DNA from: Taklimakanibacter deserti
Lineage (GTDB): Bacteria > Pseudomonadota > Alphaproteobacteria > Rhizobiales > Aestuariivirgaceae
Length of the DNA stretch: 64,000 nucleotides
Direction: 5' to 3'
Assembly (NCBI GenBank): GCA_003574785.1
Contig: QORU01000015.1
Coordinates: 62,001 to 126,000, forward strand
The position numbers and the translations under genes were made by a program. This document shows positions 43,709 to 52,873 of this stretch, one piece after another. The notes under the pieces are model-generated. The model did not search any database, was not told where the DNA came from, and saw only the letters and a program-made list of their open reading frames with translations. The first letter of the stretch is position 1. Each line of letters opens with the position of its first letter.

Positions 43709-44596
43709 TCAGCCGTCCCTGAGCTTGGAGCGGATGTCGAGCGCCCGGATCAGGGCGTCGCCGAACAGGTTGATGGCGATCACCGTCACGGCGACGGCGC
43801 AGCCGGGGAAGATGATGATCCACGGCGCCTTGAAGATCTGCGCCGTGCCGCTCGACATCATGGCGCCCCAGCTTGGCACCGGCGGCTGCGCGCCGAGGCC
43901 GAAGAAGCCGAGCGTCGCTTCGAGGATGATGGCATCGCCCGTCGCCAGCATGCCGCAGATGATGACCGGCGCCATGGCATTGGGCAAAAGATGGCGGAAG
44001 ATGATATGGCTGTGGCTGGCGCCGAGGCCGATCGTCGCCTCGATGTAGGTCTCGCTCTTGAGCGCCAGGATTTCGGCGCGGGTCAGGCGCGTGAACTGGG
44101 CGAGGTAGGCGATGCCGATGGCAAACATCGTGCTGTTGAGGCCGGGGCCGATGATGGCGACGAGGATGAGCGCGATCAGGATTTCCGGGAACGACCAGGT
44201 GAGGTCGACCGCCGCCGTGATGATGCGATCGATAAGGCCGCCAAAATAGGCAGCCGCGGCGCCGAGGCACATGCCGACGAAGACCGAGACGGCGATGGCG
44301 GTGATGCTGACCGACAGCGAGGTGCGCGCGCCATAGATGATGCGCGACAGCACGTCGCGGCCGAATTCATCGGTGCCGAGCGGATGTGCGAGATCGGGCG
44401 GCCGGGCCGCGATGGACAGGTTCTGTACGTCATAGGGATAGGGTGTGATCCAGGGGGCGAGGAGCGCCAGCAGGATGATGGCGATGAGATAGCACCCGGC
44501 GATGCCGCCTTTGGATGTCAGGAAGATCTTGCCGGCGACGCTGCGCCGGAAGGCCTGCCACGGGCTGGTGCCGGTTTCGGTCACGGGCATCGTCAT
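43709..44596 (-). CDS. Dipeptide-type ABC permease, DppC type
   Basis: 295 residues, six helices, a DppC-type N-terminal cytoplasmic segment followed by a PLGTDEFGRDVLSRIIYGAR motif. The docking loop is YIEATIGLGASHSHIIFRHL. It overlaps the DppB-type gene by four bases (ATGA). Confidence 0.92.
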   Translation of the reverse strand: MTMPVTETGTSPWQAFRRSVAGKIFLTSKGGIAGCYLIAIILLALLAPWITPYPYDVQNLSIAARPPDLAHPLGTDEFGRDVLSRIIYGARTSLSVSITAIAVSVFVGMCLGAAAAYFGGLIDRIITAAVDLTWSFPEILIALILVAIIGPGLNSTMFAIGIAYLAQFTRLTRAEILALKSETYIEATIGLGASHSHIIFRHLLPNAMAPVIICGMLATGDAIILEATLGFFGLGAQPPVPSWGAMMSSGTAQIFKAPWIIIFPGCAVAVTVIAINLFGDALIRALDIRSKLRDG

Positions 44597-45519
44597 GCGA
44601 GCGCGCTCCTGATGCGCGGATCCATCGCCGCCTGGACGAGATCGCCGATGAGCGTGCCGAGCATCACCGCGATGGCGAGCATCAGGAGGCAGGCCTGCAC
44701 CACAGGATAATCATGCTGGGCGAGCCCTTTGATCAGCAAGGTGCCGAGGCCGGGCCTGGCGAAGACATATTCGACCGTCACCGCGCCGCCGAGGATCCAG
44801 CCGATGCGCAGGCCGAGGATGGTGACGACCGGCAGCAGCGCATGGCGCAGCACGTGGCGCAATTGGATGGTGGAGGCGGCGAGGCCCTTGGCATGGAGCA
44901 GCAGCACGAAGTCCTTCTGCGCGGTCTCGAGCATGGCGATGCGGGTCACGCGCGCCACGAGCGCCGTGCCGCCGAGGCCGACGGTGAGGATGGGCAGCAC
45001 CAGGCTCTGCCAGGAGCGCGCCCCCGATACCGGGAACCAGCGCAGCCAGACGGCGAAGAACAGGATCAGCATCAGCCCCAGCCAGAAGCTCGGCAAGGTC
45101 GAGCCGAACAGGATGCCGGTCATGACGCCGCGGTCGACAGTGCTGTCCTTGCGCCAGGCGGCGACGACGCCCGCCGCTATGCCGAGCACGGTCGAGAACA
45201 GGAGGGCCGAGGCCCCGAGGCTCAGGCTATAGGGCAGGTTCTGGGCGATGAGGTCGGCGACCGGGCGGCGCATGACGATGGCGGTGCCGAGATCGCCGCG
45301 CATGAGATTGCCCAGCCAGATGAGATATTGCTCGATGAGCGGCCGGTCGAGGCCGTAGCGCTGGGTGATCTCGGCCTTCTGCTCGGGCGTCGAGCCGACC
45401 CGCAGCAGATTGTCGATCGGATCGCCCGGCACCAGATGGATGATGAGAAAGATGATGCCGGAAACGGCGAAGAAGACCGGAATGAGGAGCAGCAGGCGTC
45501 TTACCGCATAGCTCAGCAT
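44593..45519 (-). CDS. Dipeptide-type ABC permease, DppB type
   Basis: 308 residues. The N-terminus RRLLLLIPVFFAVSGIIFL and LVPGDPIDNLLRVGSTPEQ is the classic DppB start. The docking region is KDFVLLLHAKGLAASTIQLR. AAGGGAG lies upstream of the ATG. It follows the binding-protein gene in the operon order binding protein, DppB, DppC, DppD, DppF, M81 peptidase. Confidence 0.92.
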   Translation of the reverse strand: MLSYAVRRLLLLIPVFFAVSGIIFLIIHLVPGDPIDNLLRVGSTPEQKAEITQRYGLDRPLIEQYLIWLGNLMRGDLGTAIVMRRPVADLIAQNLPYSLSLGASALLFSTVLGIAAGVVAAWRKDSTVDRGVMTGILFGSTLPSFWLGLMLILFFAVWLRWFPVSGARSWQSLVLPILTVGLGGTALVARVTRIAMLETAQKDFVLLLHAKGLAASTIQLRHVLRHALLPVVTILGLRIGWILGGAVTVEYVFARPGLGTLLIKGLAQHDYPVVQACLLMLAIAVMLGTLIGDLVQAAMDPRIRSALA

Positions 45520-45548
45520 CCCGGCCTTCTCCCTTGACGTCGTGGAGA

Positions 45549-47129
45549 CTACTGGACGAGCTCGAGATCGAGCACCGAAGAGGTGGTGACGCCCTTGCTC
45601 AGCATCTTGTCGGTGACCTTGAGACGGTCCTTGTTGTAGGCGACGTTGAGCATCGGCTGATAGATCGGCACGAAGGGAAACTGCGACAGCACATATTCAT
45701 GATAGGCCTTGAAGTTGGCGACGCGCTCGGCCGACGTCTTGGAGCCCGTCAGCGCCTTCTTGTTGAGCTCCTCGCCCTTGGGGTCGTTCCACATGGAGAT
45801 ATTGGGATAGCCGAGGCGCTGGCCCGAGAAGAACCAGTCGAGGATGTCGGCATTGCTCCAATTATAGGAGCGCACCGCGAGCTGATGCTCGTTCTTCTTG
45901 TACTGGTCGCGGATGGCGGATGAATCGAAGACGGTGATCTCGGCATCCATGCCGACCGCCTTCAATTGCGCCTGCACCGCCTCGGTCAGGCGCTTGAACT
46001 CGGTATCGCTCTGGGTCCACAGCTTGACCTTGAGCGGCTTGCCGTCCTTCTCGCGGATGCCGTTGGCGCCGAGCTTCCAGCCGGCCTCGTCGAACACCTT
46101 CGCCGATCTGTCCGGGTTGTAGCTGATCTCGAATTTGGGATCGACCTTCGATTCCGGCAGCGCGCTGATGAGGAAATTATGCGCCTCGAGCCCGATACCG
46201 CCATAGATGCTGGCGAGTATCTCCTTCTGGTTGATGGCGAAGGCCGTCGCCTCGCGCACCTTGATGTCGGTGAAGGGTTCCGACGTCACATTGATCGGCA
46301 TATAGGCGACATCGGTGCCGGGCCTGGTGATGACGCCGACATTGGGCTCGGCCTTGAGCTGCGGCAGATAGTCGGTCGGCACCGAATAGAGGAAGTCGAC
46401 GCCGCCCGATTTGAGCTCGAGGAAGGCGGTCGAATCTTCCGGGATCTCGCGGAAGGTGATCTTGGCGATCTTGGCCGGGCCCTTGTTGTCGGAAAGCTCC
46501 GAGCCCCATTTGTAGTCGTCATTGCGCGTGAGCACGGTCTCCTGGCCGATGGCGAAGCTCTCGAGCTTGAACGGACCGGTGCCGATCGCCTGGGTGATGC
46601 CGAAATTGTCGCCGAGCTCCTTATAGGCCTTGGGTGCGGGAACACCCATGAAGACCTGGGAGAAGTTGAACAGGAGATTGGGCTCGGGATGCTTCATCAC
46701 GAATTTGACGGTGTGGTCGTCGACGACTTCCACCTTGTCGATGGCCGCGACCATATAGGCGTTGTCGGTGCCGGCGAAGCTCGGGATCCAGGCGGCGATG
46801 GCGGCGGCGTTGAAGGGCTCGCCATTGTGGAAAGTAACGCCCTTGTGCAGATGGAAGATCCACTGCATCCCGTCCGGCGCCTCTTCCCAGCTATCGGCCA
46901 GATGCGGATGGAAGGTGAGATCGACGTCCTGGACGACGAGCGTGTCATAGATGAGCTCGGTCGCGCGGTTGGTCAACGTGGTCTTGACCGGATTGTAGGT
47001 GGTGGCGCCGACCTCGTTGGTCGGCATGACGAAGATCGCCTCTTGCGCCGCGGCGAGGCCGCTTGCCCCGACGAGGGTCAAGAGCGCCGTGCCGGCTATG
47101 AGAAAGGCCCTGCGTAGCTGGTGTTTCAT
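45549..47129 (-). CDS. Family 5 ABC substrate-binding protein (peptide type)
   Basis: 526-residue periplasmic receptor with a Sec leader ending GLAAA-QE. The family-5 pattern is seen in DTLVVQDVDLTFHPHLADSW and LHKGVTFHNGEPFNAAAI. This family binds peptides, nickel, opines or oligosaccharides. The M81 peptidase in the same operon favours a peptide or peptide-like amide. It is the first gene of the operon, with the RpiR gene 48 bases upstream on the same strand. Confidence 0.9.
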   Translation of the reverse strand: MKHQLRRAFLIAGTALLTLVGASGLAAAQEAIFVMPTNEVGATTYNPVKTTLTNRATELIYDTLVVQDVDLTFHPHLADSWEEAPDGMQWIFHLHKGVTFHNGEPFNAAAIAAWIPSFAGTDNAYMVAAIDKVEVVDDHTVKFVMKHPEPNLLFNFSQVFMGVPAPKAYKELGDNFGITQAIGTGPFKLESFAIGQETVLTRNDDYKWGSELSDNKGPAKIAKITFREIPEDSTAFLELKSGGVDFLYSVPTDYLPQLKAEPNVGVITRPGTDVAYMPINVTSEPFTDIKVREATAFAINQKEILASIYGGIGLEAHNFLISALPESKVDPKFEISYNPDRSAKVFDEAGWKLGANGIREKDGKPLKVKLWTQSDTEFKRLTEAVQAQLKAVGMDAEITVFDSSAIRDQYKKNEHQLAVRSYNWSNADILDWFFSGQRLGYPNISMWNDPKGEELNKKALTGSKTSAERVANFKAYHEYVLSQFPFVPIYQPMLNVAYNKDRLKVTDKMLSKGVTTSSVLDLELVQ

Positions 47130-47177
47130 GAGTTCCTCCGTCTTCCTTTGTTATGGTTGGATGCGAGAGCGCCCGCT

Positions 47178-48056
47178 TCACGAATCGGGCTTGCCCGGGT
47201 CGCCGACACGGCCGGTGAAGCGGCTGTAGAGGGCTGCCACCTTGTTCATGCGCCCTTCGATGTCGGGGCCGAGTTCGTTGAAGATGCTGTTGATCATGAG
47301 CGCGATGAGGCTCGCGAATTGCGGCGTCGAATCCCAGAACTGGTTGATATCGGTCTCGACCGCGAAAACCTCGTCGACCACGTCATGCGCCCAGTCGCAG
47401 AACTTGTCGGTGATCAGCGTCGTAGCGATGCCTTGGGCGCGGGCATCGATGGCAAGGAGGCGGGCGAGCCGCGAATAGCGCCGCGCCTCGATGATGACAA
47501 GATTGGTCCGCCGCGGCTCGCCCAAGAGCACATCGGAGAAATTGCCGCCGGCGAGATCGGCGAGATGCACGCCCGGGCGCAGATAATGCAGCTGATTGAC
47601 CATGTATTGCGCCAGGCCGCGCTCGGTCTGGAAGCCCGCGACATAGAGGGTGGGAATATGAGCGAGGCGCCTGGCGGCGCGCTTCCATTCCTTGCTGCGC
47701 GCCATCTCGTAATTATTGACGAGAGCGGCGATCTCCATTTCGAGGCCGCGCGCCAATTCGTCATTGCCACGCCGGCTGCGCTCGCGATAGTCCTTGAGCC
47801 TGTCGCCGATGAGCCACGGGCCGTCGCCGATATCGGCCTTGAGGTCGGCTTTCAGGCCCTTGAAATGCTCATAGCCGATGGAGCGGCAGAAACGCCCGAC
47901 CGACGGCTCGCTCAGGCCCACTTTCTCGGCAAGGGTCGCCGCCGTTTCGAAGGGGAGGCTTTTGAGATTGGCCAGCATGTAGCTGGCGAGCGTGCGCTCG
48001 GCCTTGGTCGCGTCCTCGAGGCATGCGGTCAGCCGCTGGCGCACCGATTCCCGCAT
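47178..48056 (-). CDS. RpiR/MurR-family transcriptional regulator with SIS domain
   Basis: 292 residues. The N-terminal RpiR helix-turn-helix (TLAEKVGLSEPSVGRFCRSI, residues about 40-60) is followed by a sugar-isomerase (SIS) domain (YVAGFQTERGLAQYMVNQL and NLVIIEARRYSRLARL). RpiR regulators usually sense phosphosugars or amino-sugars. A ligand that is an amino-sugar peptide would unite it with the downstream M81/dipeptide importer. Direct CTGTCA repeats lie in its upstream region. Confidence 0.88.
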   Translation of the reverse strand: MRESVRQRLTACLEDATKAERTLASYMLANLKSLPFETAATLAEKVGLSEPSVGRFCRSIGYEHFKGLKADLKADIGDGPWLIGDRLKDYRERSRRGNDELARGLEMEIAALVNNYEMARSKEWKRAARRLAHIPTLYVAGFQTERGLAQYMVNQLHYLRPGVHLADLAGGNFSDVLLGEPRRTNLVIIEARRYSRLARLLAIDARAQGIATTLITDKFCDWAHDVVDEVFAVETDINQFWDSTPQFASLIALMINSIFNELGPDIEGRMNKVAALYSRFTGRVGDPGKPDS

Positions 48057-48093
48057 GCCGCTTCCTCTCTCCTTTTTTCTGGTTGCATGAACT

Positions 48094-48138
48094 CTGTCAG
48101 TTTTCTGTCATGCTGTCAATTTGGTAAACTTTCTATCA
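48094..48138. promoter_or_regulatory. Cluster of CTGTCA direct repeats upstream of the RpiR gene
   Basis: CTGTCA occurs at 48094, 48105 and 48113, with CTATCA at 48133. The stretch is AT-rich, 38 bases from the RpiR start codon, and is a candidate self-operator or promoter region. The spacing (11, 8 and 20 bases) is only partly regular. Confidence 0.35.
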
Positions 48139-48164
48139 TAGCTGAAAGAGCCGACTTGACTTAT

Positions 48165-48198
48165 TGACCGCTAGTCATTAATTACTGACTGATAGTCA
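48165..48198. promoter_or_regulatory. Tandem candidate TetR operators
   Basis: TGACCGCTAGTCA (48165-48177) and TGACTGATAGTCA (48186-48198) are two copies of a TGACY-N3-AGTCA palindrome. Their starts are 21 bases apart, two helical turns. The second ends ten bases before the TetR ATG. The arrangement is typical of cooperative TetR self-repression. Confidence 0.6.
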
Positions 48199-48207
48199 AT
48201 AAGGTCG

Positions 48208-48807
48208 ATGATGCGCCGGCGCTTGAAACCCGATGCCCGCCGCCTGGAGATCCTCGTGGCGGCGGAGAAACTCCTGAAGCGGCGTGGCACCGCGGTGCGC
48301 GTGGAGGATGTCGTCGCCGAAGCGCGCGCCGCCAAGGGGACGTTCTACACCTACTTCGCCACCTGGGATGATCTCCTCGAGGCCATCCGCGCCCGCAAGA
48401 TCGCCGAGCTGGAAGCCGCTGCGGCCCCGATCCTCGCCTTCGGCCCCGCCACGGATTGGCGCAAGGTCCTGCCGGCGCTGGCCGCGCTCCTGATCGATTT
48501 CATCACCGCCTCGGGTGGATTGCATGAAGCCTTGTTCCACTCGGCCTTCACCCGCAACCGCCCCGAGCCGCCGCATAAGCGTCTGGCGGCGCGCCTCGCC
48601 CAGATCGTCAAGGCCGGCATGGCGGCCGGCGCCTATGCGAAGCTCGACCCCGAGCCGACCGGCGTGCTGATCTCGGCAGTCATCCATGAAACCGCCGATC
48701 AAATCCTCGCCGGCGCCGATCGCGTGCGATCGCAGGCCGCCCTCGACCACCTGCTTCATCGCCTGGTCTTCGCCGATTCCCCAACCGAGCAAGGGGGGCT
48801 CTCATGA
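48208..48807 (+). CDS. TetR-family transcriptional regulator
   Basis: 199 residues with the helix-turn-helix VRVEDVVAEARAAKGTFYTY near residue 35. Two ATG codons stand at 48208 and 48211; AAGG six bases before the second favours it. The stop overlaps the start of the methyltransferase gene (ATGA), so the methyltransferase is probably the regulated gene. The tandem operator lies immediately upstream. Confidence 0.88.
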   Translation: MMRRRLKPDARRLEILVAAEKLLKRRGTAVRVEDVVAEARAAKGTFYTYFATWDDLLEAIRARKIAELEAAAAPILAFGPATDWRKVLPALAALLIDFITASGGLHEALFHSAFTRNRPEPPHKRLAARLAQIVKAGMAAGAYAKLDPEPTGVLISAVIHETADQILAGADRVRSQAALDHLLHRLVFADSPTEQGGLS

Positions 48808-49247
48808 AGAAACTGCTGCCGCCCGTTCTGGTCGCGATCATCACCATCGTGATGTGTGGGGCGCGGATCGTCTTGCCCGGTCCCGTTATCGTGCCCGCGC
48901 CTTACAACTGGCTCGGCCTTGCGCTTCTCGTGGCCGGACCCGCGCTCGCTCTCATCGGCGCGCGTAGATTCGACAAGGTGGGCACGAATATCAAGACCTT
49001 CAACGAGCCGACCCTTCTGGTGACAGACGGGCTCTTCAAATGGACCCGCAATCCGATGTATCTGGGCCTCACCCTCTTCCTCTTAGGGCTTGCGGTCCTG
49101 CTCGGAACACTCTTTCCGTTTCTCGGACCGGTCGCCTTCGCCGTGACCGCCGATTGCTGGTACATCCCTTTCGAGGAAGCCGCATTGCAGCACAAATTCG
49201 GCGAGCGCTATGAAGCCTATAAGCGCGCCACCCGGCGCTGGATCTGA
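48804..49247 (+). CDS. Integral-membrane methyltransferase, ICMT/PEMT type
   Basis: 147 residues with three or four membrane helices and the conserved end of the isoprenylcysteine carboxyl methyltransferase/phospholipid methyltransferase group: LFKWTRNPMYLGLTLFLLG, then EEAALQHKFGERYEAYKRAT. The SAM-binding RNPMY motif is intact. Substrates of bacterial members are mostly unknown. Its 3' end overlaps the convergent decarboxylase gene by 31 bases. Confidence 0.85.
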   Translation: MKKLLPPVLVAIITIVMCGARIVLPGPVIVPAPYNWLGLALLVAGPALALIGARRFDKVGTNIKTFNEPTLLVTDGLFKWTRNPMYLGLTLFLLGLAVLLGTLFPFLGPVAFAVTADCWYIPFEEAALQHKFGERYEAYKRATRRWI

Positions 49248-50710
49248 TCCGCAGGCCTGATCTCAGCGCCGAGGCGCAAGGTCTCGGCCACGAGAAGGTC
49301 GAGATCGCGGCGCCTTGTGCGGTGATTGTTGATCGCTACCCGCAAGGCATGGGTGCCACGGATCGTGGTGTCGGAAATGGCCGCGATCCCTTGCTCCTGG
49401 AGTCTGAGCATGATCTCGATATTGAGGGCTTTGAGCGCCGCCGCATCGAGATCGCCCGGGCGGTAGCGGAAGCAGACGATGTTGATGCTGGTGGGGGCGG
49501 CGAGCTCGAGGCACGGCTCGCGCCGGATAAGGTCGCTCAGATATTTCGCCTGCGCGATATTCTGGTCGATGAGGCGGGCGAATTTATTGACGCCATGCTC
49601 CTTGAACGCCATCCAGATCTTGAGCGCGCGGAAGGCGCGCGAGGTCTGCAGGCCGTAATCATGCAGCCAGTGGCCCGAGGCGAGACCGCGTGGCCTGCCT
49701 TCGAGAAATTCCGGCGTCACGGTGAAGGTCCGGCGATGCGCCTCTGCATCGCGGATGAGAACGCAACCCGCTTCGAACGGCGTATGCAGCCATTTATGCG
49801 GATCGAAAGCGAGCGAATCCGCCCGCTCCAACCCCGCGACGCGATGCGCGTTCTTGGGTGCTAAGGCGATTAGCGCGCCGATGCAGCCATCGATATGGAA
49901 CCATAGTCCCTCCTCCTCCGCCAGATCGGCGAGCGCCGGGAGGTCGTCGATGGCGCCGGTATTGACGGTGCCGGCCGTGGCGATGATGCAGGCGGGAGCG
50001 AGGCCCTGGGCGCGATCTTCGGCAATGGCCCGCCGCAGCGCCGAAACATCGATCCTGAAATCGGCATCGGTGGCGATGCGGCGCAGCGACTGGTTGCCGA
50101 GCCCCAGCGCCTCGACCGCCTTGCGATGGCAGCTGTGCATCTGGTCGGAGGCATAGAAGCGCAACGGTTTCTTGATGGCCGCGACGCCCAGCTCCCGGAC
50201 ATCGATGCCGGCTTTGACATTGCGCGCCACGTTGAGGCCGATGAAATTCGCCATCGACCCACCCGAGGTCAGCGTGCCGCTGGCGGATGAAGGAAAGCCC
50301 AGGAGCTCCTTGCACCAGTCGACGACCTGCTGGTCCATGAGGGCTGCGGCGTGATTGCCGCCGCCCAGATTGGAGCCCTGGATGGCGGCGAGGAATTCGC
50401 CCATCGCGCCGGCGAAATTGCCAGCCCCCATATACCAGGACCAGAAGCGCGGATGGATATTACCCATGGGATAGGGCATCACCTTCTCGCTCACCTGGCG
50501 GTAGACGTCGCCGAGCGCCATGGGCGAGCGCGGCAACGGTGTGGTGAAGAAGGTCTTCACCTCTTCCGGCATTTCTTGCCATACCGGGCGATCGCGCAGA
50601 TCGCGCAGATAGGCGATCGCATCATCGACCATCCGGTGCGACAGGGCCTCGATATCGGCCCAGTTGCCGGGGTCGAGGGTCTCCTCGACGGGCTCGACGG
50701 CGATATTCAC
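49217..50710 (-). CDS. Aromatic-L-amino-acid decarboxylase-like PLP enzyme
   Basis: About 497 residues of the group II PLP decarboxylases. HPRFWSWYMGAGNFAG, SGTLTSGGSMANFIGLNVAR, WFHIDGCIGAL and the cofactor lysine at about residue 306 in AFDPHKWLHTPFEAG are present. No ATG suits the N-terminus. The GTG at 50710, with GAGG five bases upstream and the sequence (M)NIAVEPVEETLDPGNW, fits the family. It decarboxylates an aromatic amino acid or a relative. It is divergent from the BTAD/TPR regulator. Confidence 0.86.
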   Translation of the reverse strand: MNIAVEPVEETLDPGNWADIEALSHRMVDDAIAYLRDLRDRPVWQEMPEEVKTFFTTPLPRSPMALGDVYRQVSEKVMPYPMGNIHPRFWSWYMGAGNFAGAMGEFLAAIQGSNLGGGNHAAALMDQQVVDWCKELLGFPSSASGTLTSGGSMANFIGLNVARNVKAGIDVRELGVAAIKKPLRFYASDQMHSCHRKAVEALGLGNQSLRRIATDADFRIDVSALRRAIAEDRAQGLAPACIIATAGTVNTGAIDDLPALADLAEEEGLWFHIDGCIGALIALAPKNAHRVAGLERADSLAFDPHKWLHTPFEAGCVLIRDAEAHRRTFTVTPEFLEGRPRGLASGHWLHDYGLQTSRAFRALKIWMAFKEHGVNKFARLIDQNIAQAKYLSDLIRREPCLELAAPTSINIVCFRYRPGDLDAAALKALNIEIMLRLQEQGIAAISDTTIRGTHALRVAINNHRTRRRDLDLLVAETLRLGAEIRPADQIQRRVARL

Positions 50711-50833
50711 AAAGGCCTCACGAATTGTGCGCGCCACGCTTGGCGGGAGGCCGTGCCGGATTGGGGGATGATGCCTGCCATGATATGCTCCACGATATGT
50801 CTGCCTTCTTCTTCTCATCGCTAGAGGATCGCC

Positions 50834-52873
50834 GTGGGAGCCAGCGTGGGAATCGCCATGGAAACGCATGACGGTCCCGCCATACCGGACAGGCTGAGCC
50901 CCACGCCCGGCCTTCACCTCAAGCTGATGGGGCCTCTCGCCATTCATCGCGACGGCGTCGCGCTGAAGCTGCCGGCCTCGCGCAAGGCGCGCGCCCTTCT
51001 CGCTTATCTCGCCCTCGGCCCCGGGGCGCCGGGACGCCGTCATCTCTGCGAGCTTTTATGGGAGGTGCCGAACGATCCGCGCGGCGAGCTGCGCTGGTGC
51101 CTGAGCAAGATCAGGGGGCTTGTCGACGACGCCGATCATCCGCGGCTCAAGGCCCATGACGACCAGGTCTCGCTCGATCTCAGCGATTGCCATGTCGATG
51201 CCGCGGAGATCGCAGCCGCCCTCGATGAAGGGCTGGCGCTCTTGCCGCTCGAGCGGCTCACGGCGCTCGAACGCTTGTTCGCCGGCGAGTTCCTCGAGCG
51301 TCTCGACATCGACCGCAGCCCCTCCTTCCAGGCCTGGCTCATCGCCCAGCGCCGCCGGTTCCGCGCCGCCAATGTCGCGGTGCTGCAGCATCTGGTTGGG
51401 CTCCTGCCGGCGACGAGCGACGAGATCTTTCCCTATCTGGAGAAATGGATCGAACTCGCCCCCTTCGACCGGCAGCCGCATCTGGCCTTGCTCTCGGCGC
51501 TCGCCGAGCGCGGCCGCCGCGCTGAATGCGACGAGCATCTGGCCGCGTCGGCGAAACGCTTCGCGGCCGAGGAGCTCGATTTCACGCCGATCCGCATGGC
51601 CTGGCAGGCGTTGAAGGAAGAGCGAGCGGCGGTCCGCGTCTCGGCTGCGCAATCGCCCGATCCGGTCGCGGCGGAGGCGACCCGATCCCATCGCGTCGCT
51701 TTGGCGGTGATGCCCTTCATCGAGGAGACGGGCATGACGAGGCCGGGCGGCGGATTGGCCCATGGCCTCACCCATGACATCATCACCCGGCTGGCGAAGC
51801 TCCGGGCCTTTTCCGTCATCGCGCAAGGCTCGGTCTTTGCCTTGGCCGAGCGCGGCGTCGCGTCGGCCGAAGCCGCGCACAAGCTCGATGTCGACTATGT
51901 CGCGAGCGGCACCTTGCGGGAGCACGGAGATCGCCTTGCCGTCGCGGTCGAGCTGGCGGAGGCGCGCGGCCAGCGCATCGTTTGGGCGGAAAAATTCGAC
52001 TACCGGCTCGCGGACGCCTTGCTGCTCATCGACGAGATCGGCAACGAGATCGTTTCCGCCATCGCGGGTGAGATCGAGACGGCGGAGCGCAACCGCGCGG
52101 TTCTGAAAGCCCCCAATTCGCTCAATGCCTGGGAAGCCTATCATCGCGGCCTCTGGCACATGTATCGCTTCACCAAGGCGGAGAACGATCAGGCCCGGCA
52201 GTTCTTCACCACGGCGATCAGGCTCGACCCGACTTTTTCCCGGGCCTATGCCGGCCTCTCCTTCACCCACTGGCAGAGCGCCTTCCAGCGCTGGGCCGAC
52301 CGCGCGGAGGACAGCCGGCTTGCCTTGGCGACCGCGGATCAGGGGCTCATCATCGATGAGCATGATCCTTCCGTCCACTGGGCGCTGGGCCGGGCCCTGT
52401 GGCTCAACCGGCGCGAGGCCGATTCGCTCGCCGCTTTGGAGCGGACCGTCGATCTGAGCCCGAGCTTTGCGCTCGGTCATTACGCGCTGTCTTTCGTGCA
52501 GGCGCAGTCGGGCGATCCGCGCATGGCGATCGGCTCATCCGACCATTCCCGCCGCTTGAGCCCGTTCGATCCCTTGCTGTTCGCCATGCTGAGCTCGCGG
52601 GCCCTCGCCCATGTGCGCCTCGGCGAGTTCGAGGAAGCGGCGGTCTGGGCGCTGAAAGGTGCGGCGCGGCCCAACGCCCATCCGACGATCACGGCGATTG
52701 CCGCGCACTGCCTCGCGCTGACGGGACGGGTCGAGGAGGGACGCCGGCTCGTGGCAACCATTCGCCAGACCCTGCCCAACTATGGCTTCGAGGATTTTCG
52801 GACGACGTTCCACTTTCCCGCCGATACCGAGGCGCTGTTCCGGCAAGCGGCCGAGCGCATCGGTTTGGCGTGA
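50834..52873 (+). CDS. BTAD/SARP-like regulator with TolB/FlgO-like and TPR domains
   Basis: 679 residues, no signal peptide. The N-terminal OmpR/SARP-type winged helix (residues about 25-100, ASRKARALLAYLALGPGAPG) leads into a BTAD-like helical region to about 270. Then comes a TolB-amino/FlgO-like stretch (VALAVMPFIEETG and DYVASGTLREHGDRLAVAVE) and TPR-like helices from about 420 to the end. Such proteins are common in rhizobia and often annotated as adenylate-cyclase-like, but no cyclase domain is present. It starts with GTG and GAGG six bases upstream. It is divergent from the decarboxylase and may control it. Confidence 0.8.
   Translation: MGASVGIAMETHDGPAIPDRLSPTPGLHLKLMGPLAIHRDGVALKLPASRKARALLAYLALGPGAPGRRHLCELLWEVPNDPRGELRWCLSKIRGLVDDADHPRLKAHDDQVSLDLSDCHVDAAEIAAALDEGLALLPLERLTALERLFAGEFLERLDIDRSPSFQAWLIAQRRRFRAANVAVLQHLVGLLPATSDEIFPYLEKWIELAPFDRQPHLALLSALAERGRRAECDEHLAASAKRFAAEELDFTPIRMAWQALKEERAAVRVSAAQSPDPVAAEATRSHRVALAVMPFIEETGMTRPGGGLAHGLTHDIITRLAKLRAFSVIAQGSVFALAERGVASAEAAHKLDVDYVASGTLREHGDRLAVAVELAEARGQRIVWAEKFDYRLADALLLIDEIGNEIVSAIAGEIETAERNRAVLKAPNSLNAWEAYHRGLWHMYRFTKAENDQARQFFTTAIRLDPTFSRAYAGLSFTHWQSAFQRWADRAEDSRLALATADQGLIIDEHDPSVHWALGRALWLNRREADSLAALERTVDLSPSFALGHYALSFVQAQSGDPRMAIGSSDHSRRLSPFDPLLFAMLSSRALAHVRLGEFEEAAVWALKGAARPNAHPTITAIAAHCLALTGRVEEGRRLVATIRQTLPNYGFEDFRTTFHFPADTEALFRQAAERIGLA

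Noticed and set aside
50708..50782. A short 24-codon frame before the decarboxylase as a leader peptide
   Set aside because: It lacks a ribosome site and overlaps the proposed GTG start by chance; there is no regulatory codon run.
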